NCBI RefSeq assembly: GCF_900143185.1
Contig: NZ_FSRQ01000001.1
Coordinates: 310,001-374,000 of the forward strand
Direction: 5' to 3'
Length of the DNA: 64,000 bases
Source of the DNA: Chryseobacterium scophthalmum
Lineage (GTDB): Bacteria; Bacteroidota; Bacteroidia; Flavobacteriales; Weeksellaceae
The position numbers and the translations under genes were made by a program. This document shows, one piece after another, positions 1 to 8,625 of this stretch. The stretch's first letter is position 1. The number at the start of each line of letters is the position of its first letter. Below the pieces are notes generated by a model, which was given only the letters and a program-made list of their open reading frames with translations, did not search any database and was not told the DNA's origin.

Positions 1-231
1 GGAGATGTGAATGGAAACCTGATCATTAATGTTAGTGAAAAAGGCACAATAGAAATAACAAGAAACACCCTGAATTCTAGCGAAAGCTATCTTACAGGTT
101 TTATCAATGCATCTTTCAATACCACCAACAGAGCGCCATCAGGTTTTATGTTGATTGGTAATCTTAATTCGAAGATGGGGACTTGGGAAATGGGCAGCCT
201 TAAAGGAAATTGGACCGTTAAGAAGAACTGA
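1..231 (+). CDS. C-terminal part of an unrecognised protein
   Basis: The reading frame is open to the left edge of the window, so only about the last 76 residues of the gene are visible. The GTG at base 7 need not be the start. The fragment is rich in Thr, Ser, Asn and Gly with alternating hydrophobic residues, as in a beta-sandwich or lipocalin-like secreted protein, and ends in GNWTVKKN. I do not recognise the family. Its stop overlaps the 3' end of the convergent nhaA gene by 14 bases, so the two genes share their termination region. Confidence 0.55.
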   Translation, partial: GDVNGNLIINVSEKGTIEITRNTLNSSESYLTGFINASFNTTNRAPSGFMLIGNLNSKMGTWEMGSLKGNWTVKKN

Positions 232-1411
232 TCTTCCTGTGTTTTTTTACTCTCTTTTTCTTTGCACTGAAATTTAAAATCAAATATCCGGAAACTGCAG
301 CGATAAATGAAGCAATCAGAATGGCAAATTTAGCTTCATCCTGAAAAGATATTTCATGTTTAAAAGAAAGCAGGGCGATGAATATTGACATTGTGAAGCC
401 TATTCCCGCTAAAAGACCGACGCCGATCATCTGATTCCATGAAGAGCGTTGTGGAAGTGAACTGATTTTTAGTTTTATGGCAATTAATGAGAACAGATTA
501 ATTCCTATCAGTTTACCCAAAACAAGTCCGCCAATTATTCCCAATCCTAAACTGTTGAATAATCCATCGACCATACTGCTGTTAAAGGCAATATTAGTAT
601 TGGTCAATGCGAAAATCGGCATGATAATAAAGCTTACCGGGAAATGCAGCGAATGTTCAAGTTTTTCTAAAGGTGATATTTTTGTTTTAGAAACATTAGT
701 TGGAATCGTAAAAGCCAATAAAACTCCTGCAATCGTTGCGTGAATTCCTGAATGATGCAGGAAATACCATAAAAATATTCCCGGAACGATATAGAAAATC
801 AGTTTTGTAACTTTCAGGTAATTTAAAAGAAATAAAACCGCAACAATACCGAAAGAAAGCAAAAGATAGATCCAGTGAATTTGTTCGGTATAAAAAATCG
901 CAATCACCAAAATAGCACCCAAATCATCTACAATTGCCAAAGCTGCCAGAAAAATCTTTAGCGAAGCCGGAACTTTTTTTCCCAACATTGAAATAATGGC
1001 CAACGAAAAGGCAATATCGGTCGCCATCGGAATTCCCCATCCGTTGCCGTAATCCGTTCCGAAATTAAATGCAGTATAAATAACCGCAGGAACCAACATT
1101 CCACCGATTGCTGCGAAAATTGGTAGCGAAGCATTTTTAAAAGATGAAAGTTCGCCTTCTACCAATTCTCTTTTAATTTCCAATCCCACTAAAAGAAAGA
1201 AAACTGCCATCAAACCATCATTTATCCAAATACTTATAGGATATTTTAAATGTAAATCTTCAGAACCTAATTGAAAATCTAAAAATTGCTGAAAACCAGT
1301 TCCTAAGGATGAGTTTGCAATAATTAATGCAAAAACCACACATAAGATGAGTAAAACTCCGGATGATTGATTGCTTTGAAAAAATTTTTTAAAATACTGG
1401 GTCAGCATCAT
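218..1411 (-). CDS. nhaA: Na+/H+ antiporter NhaA
   Basis: Inner-membrane antiporter that expels Na+ in exchange for H+, used in pH and sodium homeostasis. The 397-residue length and about 12 hydrophobic segments match the family. The ion-binding aspartate pair is present in AIVDDLGAI (Asp162-Asp163), and Asp132 lies in MATDIAF, equivalent to Asp133 of the E. coli protein. A lysine in the late helix GLVLGKLIGI fits the functionally important Lys300 of E. coli. The C-terminus is a short basic tail. It sits 11 bases downstream of the rel gene on the same strand, so the two may be cotranscribed. The start could be either of two adjacent ATG codons. Confidence 0.96.
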   Translation of the reverse strand: MMLTQYFKKFFQSNQSSGVLLILCVVFALIIANSSLGTGFQQFLDFQLGSEDLHLKYPISIWINDGLMAVFFLLVGLEIKRELVEGELSSFKNASLPIFAAIGGMLVPAVIYTAFNFGTDYGNGWGIPMATDIAFSLAIISMLGKKVPASLKIFLAALAIVDDLGAILVIAIFYTEQIHWIYLLLSFGIVAVLFLLNYLKVTKLIFYIVPGIFLWYFLHHSGIHATIAGVLLAFTIPTNVSKTKISPLEKLEHSLHFPVSFIIMPIFALTNTNIAFNSSMVDGLFNSLGLGIIGGLVLGKLIGINLFSLIAIKLKISSLPQRSSWNQMIGVGLLAGIGFTMSIFIALLSFKHEISFQDEAKFAILIASFIAAVSGYLILNFSAKKKRVKKHRKISSS

Positions 1412-1422
1412 TTTTTTTATTT

Positions 1423-3627
1423 TTAAATACGTCTGATTCTTGAAATTCCGTCGATTGCCTTTAATTTTTTGAATGTTTCTTCAAGCTGACCTTTATGTTT
1501 TACTTCTAAGTTGATATTTCCTGTGAAAATTCCGTTGTTAGATTCAATCGACATACTTTTCATGTCCATTCCCATTGCACCACTAATTACGGTGGTGATG
1601 TCGTTGATCATTCCCATTCTGTCTAGACCCTCAATCTCAATTTTAATACGGTTTTTAAAGCTTTCTTCATTCACCCATTTTGCAGGAATTACACGATAAT
1701 CATATTGTGCACGAAGATTAATCGCATTCGGACAATTGTCGCTGTGAACTTTAATTCCGTCTGAAATCGTAATGAAACCGAAGATTTTGTCTCCAGGAAT
1801 TACCGTACAGCATTTTGCATAACTGTAATTGAGCTTTTCTTCATCTTTCCCAAAAACAATCATATCGAGATTGATTTCTTTCGGCTCTTCGTAATGCTGG
1901 TTTTTATTGGTATTTCTCTTAAATCTCGAAAGTAGATTATTGAAAACATTTTTACTTTCAATATATTTCCTTAAACTGCTTGCATCCAATTCGTTAGTTT
2001 GGAATTTTAAGAACAGTTCCTGAGAAGATTTAAGGTTGAAAAACTTCTGAAGTTTATTGATTTCCTCATCATTAAAATTAATTTTTGCATGACGAAGTTT
2101 TCTTTGTAAAATCTCTTTTCCTTCTTCTACGAATGAGTTTTTCTCAGAATTAAGATAACTTTTAATTTTTGATTTTGCCTTTGAAGTCACTACAAAATCA
2201 AGCCAGTCAAACTTTGGTTTTTGATTTTGAGATGAAAGAATGTCTACCTGATCACCGTTTTGAAGAACGTACGAAATAGGAACCAATTTTCCGTTGATTT
2301 TCGCTCCTAAACATTTCATTCCTAAATCCGAGTGCACAGAAAAAGCAAAATCTAAAGCCGTTGCATTGGTCGGAAGAATTTTAATCTCACCTTTTGGAGT
2401 AAATACAAAAACTTCTTTAGAATATAAATTGAGTTTAATATTATCTAAAAGTTCAGAAGTTGTAAGATTCTGCTGTTGCTCGAGTACATCACGTATTTCG
2501 GTAACCCATTTTTCAAAATTTCTGTCATCGTTACTTTGTTTGTAACCTTCTTTGTATTTGTAATGAGCGGCAACTCCTTTTTCGGCAATATCATCCATTC
2601 TTTCAGAACGGATCTGTACTTCAATCCACTTTCGATCAGGACCCAGAACAGTTAAATGTAAACTTTCATATCCTGTAGAACGGGGTTGCGTAATCCAGTC
2701 ACGCATTCTCGATGGATTACTGTGATAAACGTCTGTAACGATAGAATAAATTTTCCAAGCAAGGAACTTTTCATTCTTTGCATCAGATTTATAAATAATC
2801 CGGATTGCATAATTATCAAAAACCTCTTCAAAAGAAACGCCCTGTTTAAGCATTTTTCTGTAAATAGAAGAGATGGCTTTTGCACGGCCTTTTATACTTA
2901 CATTTAAACCTTCATCTTTTAATCTTTCAGAAACTTCTTTGGTAAACTCATCGATGTAGCGAATTCGGCTTTCTTTTTCCAATTCCAGTTTCTCGGTGAT
3001 TTCATTATAAACTTCAGGATTATTATATTTTAAAGATAAATCTTCAAGCTCAGATTTGATGTTGTACAATCCCAATCTGTGAGCCATCGGTGCATAAATG
3101 TAAACCGTTTCAGAAGCAATTTTTTTCTGTTTATCGGGCGCCATGCTTTGCAACGTTCGCATATTGTGAAGTCGGTCTGCAATTTTAATAAGAATCACAC
3201 GGAAATCTTCAGAAAGCGTCAATAGCAATTTTCTGTAGTTTTCAGACTGTACAGAAATATTCTGATGATTCATGATAGAAATCTTCGTCAATCCGTTGAC
3301 AACACCGGCGATTCTTTCTCCAAAAATCTTTTTCAGATCTTCGTAAGTGTATTCAGAATCTTCTATAACATCGTGTAAAAGCGCACAGGCAATTGATGAA
3401 GCTCCTAAACCGATTTCTGTCGCAACAATTTTAGCAACAGCAATAGGATGATAAATGTAGGGTTCACCAGATTTTCTTCTTTGATCTTTGTGAGCATCAA
3501 GAGCAATATCAAAAGCCTTTCGGATGAGTTTATTATTTTCTTCATCCAAAGTTCTATATGTATTAGAAATCAGGTCTTTATACCTCGCAGAGATTTCTTT
3601 ATTTTCTTGTTCCAAATCGTAACTCAT
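1423..3627 (-). CDS. rel: Bifunctional (p)ppGpp synthetase/hydrolase (RelA/SpoT family)
   Basis: Long Rel/SpoT enzyme (734 residues) that makes and degrades the alarmone (p)ppGpp in the stringent response. Domain order: N-terminal HD hydrolase with His60 in YIYHP and the His85-Asp86 pair in HDVIED, which suggests an active hydrolase; synthetase domain around residues 240-370 with the YESLH and EVQIRS motifs; TGS domain around 400-460; a zinc-finger/RIS-like region with YAKCC and HSDNC; and a C-terminal ACT domain from about residue 655. Intact hydrolase residues favour a bifunctional enzyme over a synthetase-only RelA. No second long Rel gene is visible in the window. Confidence 0.95.
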   Translation of the reverse strand: MSYDLEQENKEISARYKDLISNTYRTLDEENNKLIRKAFDIALDAHKDQRRKSGEPYIYHPIAVAKIVATEIGLGASSIACALLHDVIEDSEYTYEDLKKIFGERIAGVVNGLTKISIMNHQNISVQSENYRKLLLTLSEDFRVILIKIADRLHNMRTLQSMAPDKQKKIASETVYIYAPMAHRLGLYNIKSELEDLSLKYNNPEVYNEITEKLELEKESRIRYIDEFTKEVSERLKDEGLNVSIKGRAKAISSIYRKMLKQGVSFEEVFDNYAIRIIYKSDAKNEKFLAWKIYSIVTDVYHSNPSRMRDWITQPRSTGYESLHLTVLGPDRKWIEVQIRSERMDDIAEKGVAAHYKYKEGYKQSNDDRNFEKWVTEIRDVLEQQQNLTTSELLDNIKLNLYSKEVFVFTPKGEIKILPTNATALDFAFSVHSDLGMKCLGAKINGKLVPISYVLQNGDQVDILSSQNQKPKFDWLDFVVTSKAKSKIKSYLNSEKNSFVEEGKEILQRKLRHAKINFNDEEINKLQKFFNLKSSQELFLKFQTNELDASSLRKYIESKNVFNNLLSRFKRNTNKNQHYEEPKEINLDMIVFGKDEEKLNYSYAKCCTVIPGDKIFGFITISDGIKVHSDNCPNAINLRAQYDYRVIPAKWVNEESFKNRIKIEIEGLDRMGMINDITTVISGAMGMDMKSMSIESNNGIFTGNINLEVKHKGQLEETFKKLKAIDGISRIRRI

Positions 3628-3692
3628 CTGTGTAAAAGGCTTTGTTTAAACGAAAATACGAAAAATATTATGATTGGTCGATTTATAAAACT

Positions 3693-3722
3693 AAAAATCC
3701 GCAGAAATAAATTCCGCGGATT
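3693..3722 (-). terminator. Intrinsic terminator of the 121-residue gene
   Basis: A 7-base perfect stem (AATCCGC/GCGGATT) around a 13-base loop, followed on the minus strand by a run of Ts. It lies 27 bases beyond the stop of the upstream minus-strand gene and before the rel coding region, so it separates the two transcription units. Confidence 0.65.
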
Positions 3723-3748
3723 CGGTTATAAGTTTTTAGTTTTTAATG

Positions 3749-4114
3749 CTAAGCTTTCACTTCAGAATTTATTCCGTCGTGTTGTACTTTTATTCTTACA
3801 TCCGGACTGCTGTGAATTTCAGCTTTGCTCCGTGCCTCAATCAAACTTTTTAACTTCACGTAAGAAGCCTGGTCGATGCTCATATTTTCAAATAAATAGG
3901 TTTTATGTACATGGTTTTCATCAAAGATATGCCTCACTTTTTCGGTTAAATCTCTGTTTTTTATTTCTACACTCGCCAAGTATTGGGAGTTATGATGATC
4001 GTCACTAAGGTACACAATGTACTCGGAATCTAAGAATCCTAAACCTTCAATTTCCTTCTCGAGTTTTTTGTAATCACTGTGCGGTCCAAATAATCCTGCT
4101 AAGATGCTTGACAT
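3749..4114 (-). CDS. Unrecognised small cytoplasmic protein, 121 residues
   Basis: No family is recognised. The protein is soluble, with no signal peptide or membrane segment, and mixes charged alpha/beta stretches (IEGLGFLDSEYIVYLSDD) with a C-terminal part rich in Lys and Glu. The N-terminus MSSILAGLFGPHSDY is compact and well placed, and the gene has its own terminator downstream, so it looks like a real monocistronic gene. Upstream (4115-4274) is very AT-rich spacer. Function unknown. Confidence 0.7.
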   Translation of the reverse strand: MSSILAGLFGPHSDYKKLEKEIEGLGFLDSEYIVYLSDDHHNSQYLASVEIKNRDLTEKVRHIFDENHVHKTYLFENMSIDQASYVKLKSLIEARSKAEIHSSPDVRIKVQHDGINSEVKA

Positions 4115-4275
4115 AGTAATATTGTTTTGTATTTGTTATCTAAAGATAGAAATATTTTCAATATGTTTATTAAAAATTTAATAAAATTTATAATATTTTA
4201 TTTCATCTATAAAAATTTAATAAAAATTAAGATTTTGTCTATTTTAGAACAAACTGTTTTTATAAAACTTTAAGC

Positions 4276-4306
4276 ACAAAAAAACTCTGTAATAAATACA
4301 GAGTTT
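4276..4306 (-). terminator. Intrinsic terminator downstream of acs
   Basis: Perfect 10-base stem AAACTCTGTA/TACAGAGTTT with a 5-base loop, followed on the minus strand by a T run (read as TTTTTTTG). It lies about 25 bases past the acs stop codon and probably ends the long carboxylate operon. Confidence 0.8.
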
Positions 4307-4331
4307 CGTTTAGTATAGAAAATTTTTCAAT

Positions 4332-6239
4332 TTAAATTCTTTCATTCTTAATCTCCTCCACAATTTCAGGATTCAATAGAGTAGAAGTATCTCCAAAATT
4401 ACTGAAATCTCCTTCTGCAATTTTTCTTAAAATTCTACGCATAATTTTTCCGGAACGTGTTTTTGGAAGCCCTGAAACAAACTGAATCTTATCCAGTTTT
4501 GCAATCGGACCAATCTGATCGGAAATTAATTGATTAATTTCTTTAACCAAATTTTCCTGCTTTCTGTCGGAACCGGAATCTTTTAAAATTACAAAACCGT
4601 ATAAAGCGCTTCCTTTGATATCGTGAGGGAAACCTACGATTGCAGATTCTGCTACAGCCGGATGTTCATTGATGCTGTCTTCAATAGGTGCAGTTCCTAA
4701 ATTATGACCAGAAACAATCACCACATCATCTACACGACCTGTGATTCTGTAATATCCAACCTCATCTCTCAAAGCACCATCTCCCGTAAAATATTTTCCT
4801 GGAAATGCCGAAAAATAAGTTTCCTTATATCTTTGGTGATCACCCCAAATTGTTCTTGCAATTCCCGGCCATGGAAAACGGATACAAAGGTTTCCTGTAA
4901 CTTGGTTTCCTGTAATTTCGTTGCGTTTATCATCCATTAAAACGGGCTGGATTCCCGGTAATGGAAGTGTTGCGTAAGTCGGTTTTGTAGGTGTTACAAA
5001 TGGAATAGGAGAGATCATGATTCCACCAGTTTCTGTTTGCCACCAAGTATCTACAATCGGACATTTTTTTCTTCCTACATGATCATTAAACCAATGCCAA
5101 GCTTCGTCATTAATAGGTTCACCAACAGATCCGATTACTCGTAATGAACTTAAATCATGCTTGTCTACCCATTCTGTGCTTTCTTTTGCTAAAGAACGAA
5201 TGGCGGTTGGAGCAGTGTAAAATTGGGTTACTTTATGTTTTTCAATGACATCCCAAAATCTGTCTGGTTCAGGATAGGTTGGAACTCCTTCGAAAATTAC
5301 GGTTGTTGCACCATTTAATAATGGTCCGTAAAGAATGTAGGAGTGCCCTGTAATCCAGCCAATATCTGCAGTACACCAATAAATATCATTTTCCTGATAA
5401 TTGAAAACATTTTTGAAAGTATATGCTGAATATACCATATAACCTGCAGAAGTGTGAAGCATTCCTTTTGGTTTTCCTGTAGATCCTGAAGTGTATAAAA
5501 TAAACAAAGGATCTTCTGCATCCATAATTACGGTAACGAAATCTGCGGAAGCTTTTTCGTACAGATCATCCATCCAGAAATCTCTGCCTTCCTTCATTTT
5601 TACTTCGTTGTGGGTTCTTTTTACAACCAAAGTTTTTTCCACAGTCGGGCATTTTTCTAAAGCTTCATCAATAATCGATTTTAAATCTAAAACTTTGCTT
5701 CCTCTGTAACTTCCGTCTGAAGTAATCAACATTTTTGCGCCACAGTCATTTACTCTTGAGACCACGGCCGAAGCTGAAAATCCCGCAAAAATTACAGAAT
5801 GAACTGCTCCTAATTTAGCACAAGCTAACATAGTAACTGCCAATTCAGGAATCATAGGAAGATAAATGCAAACTCTGTCGCCTTTTTCAATACCCATTTC
5901 ACGCAGGATATTGGCTGTTTTGTTAACTCTTGTATATAAATCGTTGTAAGAAATGTGTTGTGCTTCTTCTTTCGGATCATTCGGTTCCCAAATGATAGCA
6001 GTTTTTTCTCCTCTTACCGATAAATGTCTGTCGAGGCAGTTTTTGGTGATATTTAATTTAGCATCTTTAAACCAAGTGATTTTCGCTTCATTCATATCAT
6101 ATTTTACCACCTTGCTCCATCTTTGGTACCATACAAAATTCTGATCGGCAACTTTATCCCAGAATTTTTTCGGGTTTTTGATTGATTTTTTGTACTCTTC
6201 AAAGTAGTGCGGTAAATCTTCTATCACGTAATTTCTCAT
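4332..6239 (-). CDS. acs: Acetyl-CoA synthetase (AMP-forming)
   Basis: Activates acetate to acetyl-CoA through acetyl-adenylate (ANL superfamily). At 635 residues it has the usual Acs length. It carries the P-loop-like motif YTSGSTGKPKG, the WWQTETGG adenylate-binding motif, the TGDGA hinge-region motif and the C-terminal PKTRSGKIMRR motif. Lys598 in that motif is the catalytic lysine, which is inactivated by acetylation in many bacteria. It lies 33 bases downstream of a paralogous acyl-CoA synthetase and at the end of a co-oriented set that includes a CrbS-like sensor, consistent with acetate scavenging. Confidence 0.95.
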   Translation of the reverse strand: MRNYVIEDLPHYFEEYKKSIKNPKKFWDKVADQNFVWYQRWSKVVKYDMNEAKITWFKDAKLNITKNCLDRHLSVRGEKTAIIWEPNDPKEEAQHISYNDLYTRVNKTANILREMGIEKGDRVCIYLPMIPELAVTMLACAKLGAVHSVIFAGFSASAVVSRVNDCGAKMLITSDGSYRGSKVLDLKSIIDEALEKCPTVEKTLVVKRTHNEVKMKEGRDFWMDDLYEKASADFVTVIMDAEDPLFILYTSGSTGKPKGMLHTSAGYMVYSAYTFKNVFNYQENDIYWCTADIGWITGHSYILYGPLLNGATTVIFEGVPTYPEPDRFWDVIEKHKVTQFYTAPTAIRSLAKESTEWVDKHDLSSLRVIGSVGEPINDEAWHWFNDHVGRKKCPIVDTWWQTETGGIMISPIPFVTPTKPTYATLPLPGIQPVLMDDKRNEITGNQVTGNLCIRFPWPGIARTIWGDHQRYKETYFSAFPGKYFTGDGALRDEVGYYRITGRVDDVVIVSGHNLGTAPIEDSINEHPAVAESAIVGFPHDIKGSALYGFVILKDSGSDRKQENLVKEINQLISDQIGPIAKLDKIQFVSGLPKTRSGKIMRRILRKIAEGDFSNFGDTSTLLNPEIVEEIKNERI

Positions 6240-6272
6240 ACTTTCTTTTTTTTAGAAATTATTTATTTTAAA

Positions 6273-8165
6273 TTATTTTTTGTCTTTGTAAGTCTTGAAT
6301 TTTTCTTGAATTTCATCAATGATGTTTTCATCATCGATCGTCGACGGAATTTGAAATTCTTTTCCATCAATAATTGTTCTGATGAGTTTTCTTAAAGTCT
6401 TTCCGGATCTTGTTTTTGGAAGTCTTTTTACGACCATCACGCTTTTTAAAAAAGCAACAGCGCCTATTTTTTCTCTAACTTTCAGAATAATTTCTTTTTC
6501 TACATTTTCTTCAGAAATTTCCGAACCATTTTTCAAAACGACGGTTGCAAAAGGAACTTGCCCACGCAGATCATCATCAATTCCTACAACTGCACATTCA
6601 GCAACATCTGGATGAGACGAAACAATTTCTTCCATTTCGGAAGTTGAAAGTCGGTGTCCTGCAACATTGATCACATCATCCACTCTTCCAGTAATGAAAA
6701 CATAGCCGTCTTCATCTTTTATCGCGCCGTCTCCTGAGAAATAATAACCTTTATATTGTGATAAATAACTTTTTTCAAAACGTTCATAATCATTCCAAAC
6801 CCCTAAAAGAGCGCCCGGAGGAAGTGGAAGTTTGATGACTAGATATCCTTCTTTGTGTTCGTCTAATTCGTAACCATTTTCATCAAAAATTTTAATATCA
6901 TATCCTGGAATCGGCTTTCCTGCAGCTGCTCTTTTAATTTTATAATTATCATTAAAAGTCATTAAACCCAACATTGGTGAACCAGATTCTGTTTGCCACC
7001 AATGATCAATTGCGGGAACTCGGATGTGTTCTGCAAACCAATCTAAAGTTGCAACGTCACACCTTTCACCCGCCAAAAACTGTTTTTTGAAATGGCTTAA
7101 ATCATATTTTTTAACCAATTCGCCATTCGGGTCTTCTTTTTTAATCGCTCTAATTGCAGTTGGAGCCGTAAACATTGCCGAAACTTTATGTTCCGAAATA
7201 ATTCTCCAAAAAGTTCCTGCATCGGGAGTCATAATTGGTTTTCCTTCAAAAATAATCGTTGTATTTCTGTTGATTAAAGGAGCGTAAACTGTGTAACTGT
7301 GACCAACTGCCCAACCGAAATCGGATGCAGCCCAAAAAGTTTCGCCTTGCTCAATTCCATAAATATATTTCATAGAAAACTTCAACGCGGTAGCGTAACC
7401 TCCGGTATCTCTGGTGATCCCTTTTGGTTTTCCAGTGGTTCCTGAAGTATATAATAAATACAAAGGATGATTGGATTCTACAGAAACACAATCTGCAGGA
7501 TCTGATGCTGAAACCAGTTCTTCGTAATCAATAATACCTTCGAACATTTCGTCCTTATTATCAGTCAGCTTTCTATTGAAAACAATGATGTTATCTACTT
7601 TATCCTTCGCCAATTCAATGGCTTTTTCTACTAAAGGCAGATAAGGAATTCTTTTAGCAATTTCAATTCCTGCGGTTGCAGTAATTAAAGCTTTTGGTTT
7701 GCAATCATCAATTCTCACAACCAATTCGTGTGGCGCAAAACCGCCAAAAACAACATTGTGAATCACGCCGATTCTCGCACAAGCCAACATTGCAAAAAGC
7801 GTCTGCGGAATCATCGGCATATAAATTACAGCGGTGTCGCTTTTTTTTAAACCTAAAGAAGCCAATCCACCGGCTAATTTTGAAACTTCTTCTTTTGCCT
7901 GATTAAAAGTATATTTTTTCTTTTGCCCTGTTACCGGAGAATCATAAATAATCGCAATTTCTTCGCCAAAGCCGTCTTCAATATGTTTGTCGATGCACAA
8001 ATAAGACATATTGAGTCTTCCATCTTCAAACCATTGAGTGTAGTCATTTTTATCTTTTGAAATAATCGTTTTGGGAAATTCAAACCACGAAATTTCCTGA
8101 GCCTGTTCTTTCCAGAATTGCTCTTTATTTTCTATGCTTTGTTTAAATAAATTATCTGTGTTCAT
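6273..8165 (-). CDS. Acyl-CoA synthetase, propionyl-CoA synthetase (PrpE)-like
   Basis: Second AMP-forming acyl-CoA synthetase (630 residues), clearly related to Acs but distinct: it has YTSGTTGKPKG, HWWQTESG, FSGDGA and the C-terminal PKTRSGKTLRK motif with catalytic Lys589. WWQTESG and TRDTGGY are typical of the PrpE/AcsA branch that prefers propionate or other short acids. Substrate preference cannot be proven from sequence. It lies between the two-component regulator and acs, so acetate and propionate activation appear to be expressed together. Confidence 0.85.
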   Translation of the reverse strand: MNTDNLFKQSIENKEQFWKEQAQEISWFEFPKTIISKDKNDYTQWFEDGRLNMSYLCIDKHIEDGFGEEIAIIYDSPVTGQKKKYTFNQAKEEVSKLAGGLASLGLKKSDTAVIYMPMIPQTLFAMLACARIGVIHNVVFGGFAPHELVVRIDDCKPKALITATAGIEIAKRIPYLPLVEKAIELAKDKVDNIIVFNRKLTDNKDEMFEGIIDYEELVSASDPADCVSVESNHPLYLLYTSGTTGKPKGITRDTGGYATALKFSMKYIYGIEQGETFWAASDFGWAVGHSYTVYAPLINRNTTIIFEGKPIMTPDAGTFWRIISEHKVSAMFTAPTAIRAIKKEDPNGELVKKYDLSHFKKQFLAGERCDVATLDWFAEHIRVPAIDHWWQTESGSPMLGLMTFNDNYKIKRAAAGKPIPGYDIKIFDENGYELDEHKEGYLVIKLPLPPGALLGVWNDYERFEKSYLSQYKGYYFSGDGAIKDEDGYVFITGRVDDVINVAGHRLSTSEMEEIVSSHPDVAECAVVGIDDDLRGQVPFATVVLKNGSEISEENVEKEIILKVREKIGAVAFLKSVMVVKRLPKTRSGKTLRKLIRTIIDGKEFQIPSTIDDENIIDEIQEKFKTYKDKK

Positions 8166-8250
8166 ATTTTCTGTGTTTGTTTTTTAAACACTAATTACAC
8201 TAAAGGATTTGTGTTATTTGTGTAATCCATTTGTAATATTTGTGTTTGAA

Positions 8251-8613
8251 TTATCCTAAAAGTTCCTCAATCTGCTGAATCAGTTTTTTAATAGAATAAG
8301 GTTTTGTAACATACGCATCAGCTCCCATTCCCAAGCCTTTTTCTATATCTTTTGGATTATTTTTAGCGCTTAAGAAAAGCACTTTTGTATTGTTTAAAGC
8401 TTCATTTTTTTTAATTTCCTCCAAAGTGCTGTATCCGTCAAGATTCGGCATCATAATATCCAATAGAATAACATCAGGAACAAGGGTTTTCAGGAATTCT
8501 AAAACCTCAGCTCCGTCTCTTGCAATGTATACTTCGTATCCTATTTTCCGGAAACTGTATTCCAGAGACATTAATATTTTATGTTCGTCATCTGCGATCA
8601 ATATTTTTTTCAT
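8251..8613 (-). CDS. Single-domain response regulator (CheY-like)
   Basis: Receiver domain only (120 residues): acidic pocket at Asp8-Asp9, phosphoacceptor Asp52 in LLDIMMP, the Ser/Thr switch position in LSAKN, and a conserved Lys in VTKPYS. It has no DNA-binding output domain, unlike CrbR of gamma-proteobacteria. It starts 12 bases after the transporter-histidine kinase stop, so the kinase is its probable partner. It must act by protein contact or pass phosphate onward; the target is not visible in this window. Confidence 0.92.
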   Translation of the reverse strand: MKKILIADDEHKILMSLEYSFRKIGYEVYIARDGAEVLEFLKTLVPDVILLDIMMPNLDGYSTLEEIKKNEALNNTKVLFLSAKNNPKDIEKGLGMGADAYVTKPYSIKKLIQQIEELLG

Positions 8614-8625
8614 TTTTGCACATCG

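Noticed and set aside
3448..4008. 186-residue plus-strand ORF
   Set aside because: Antisense to the rel gene and the 121-residue gene; composition is that of a shadow frame.
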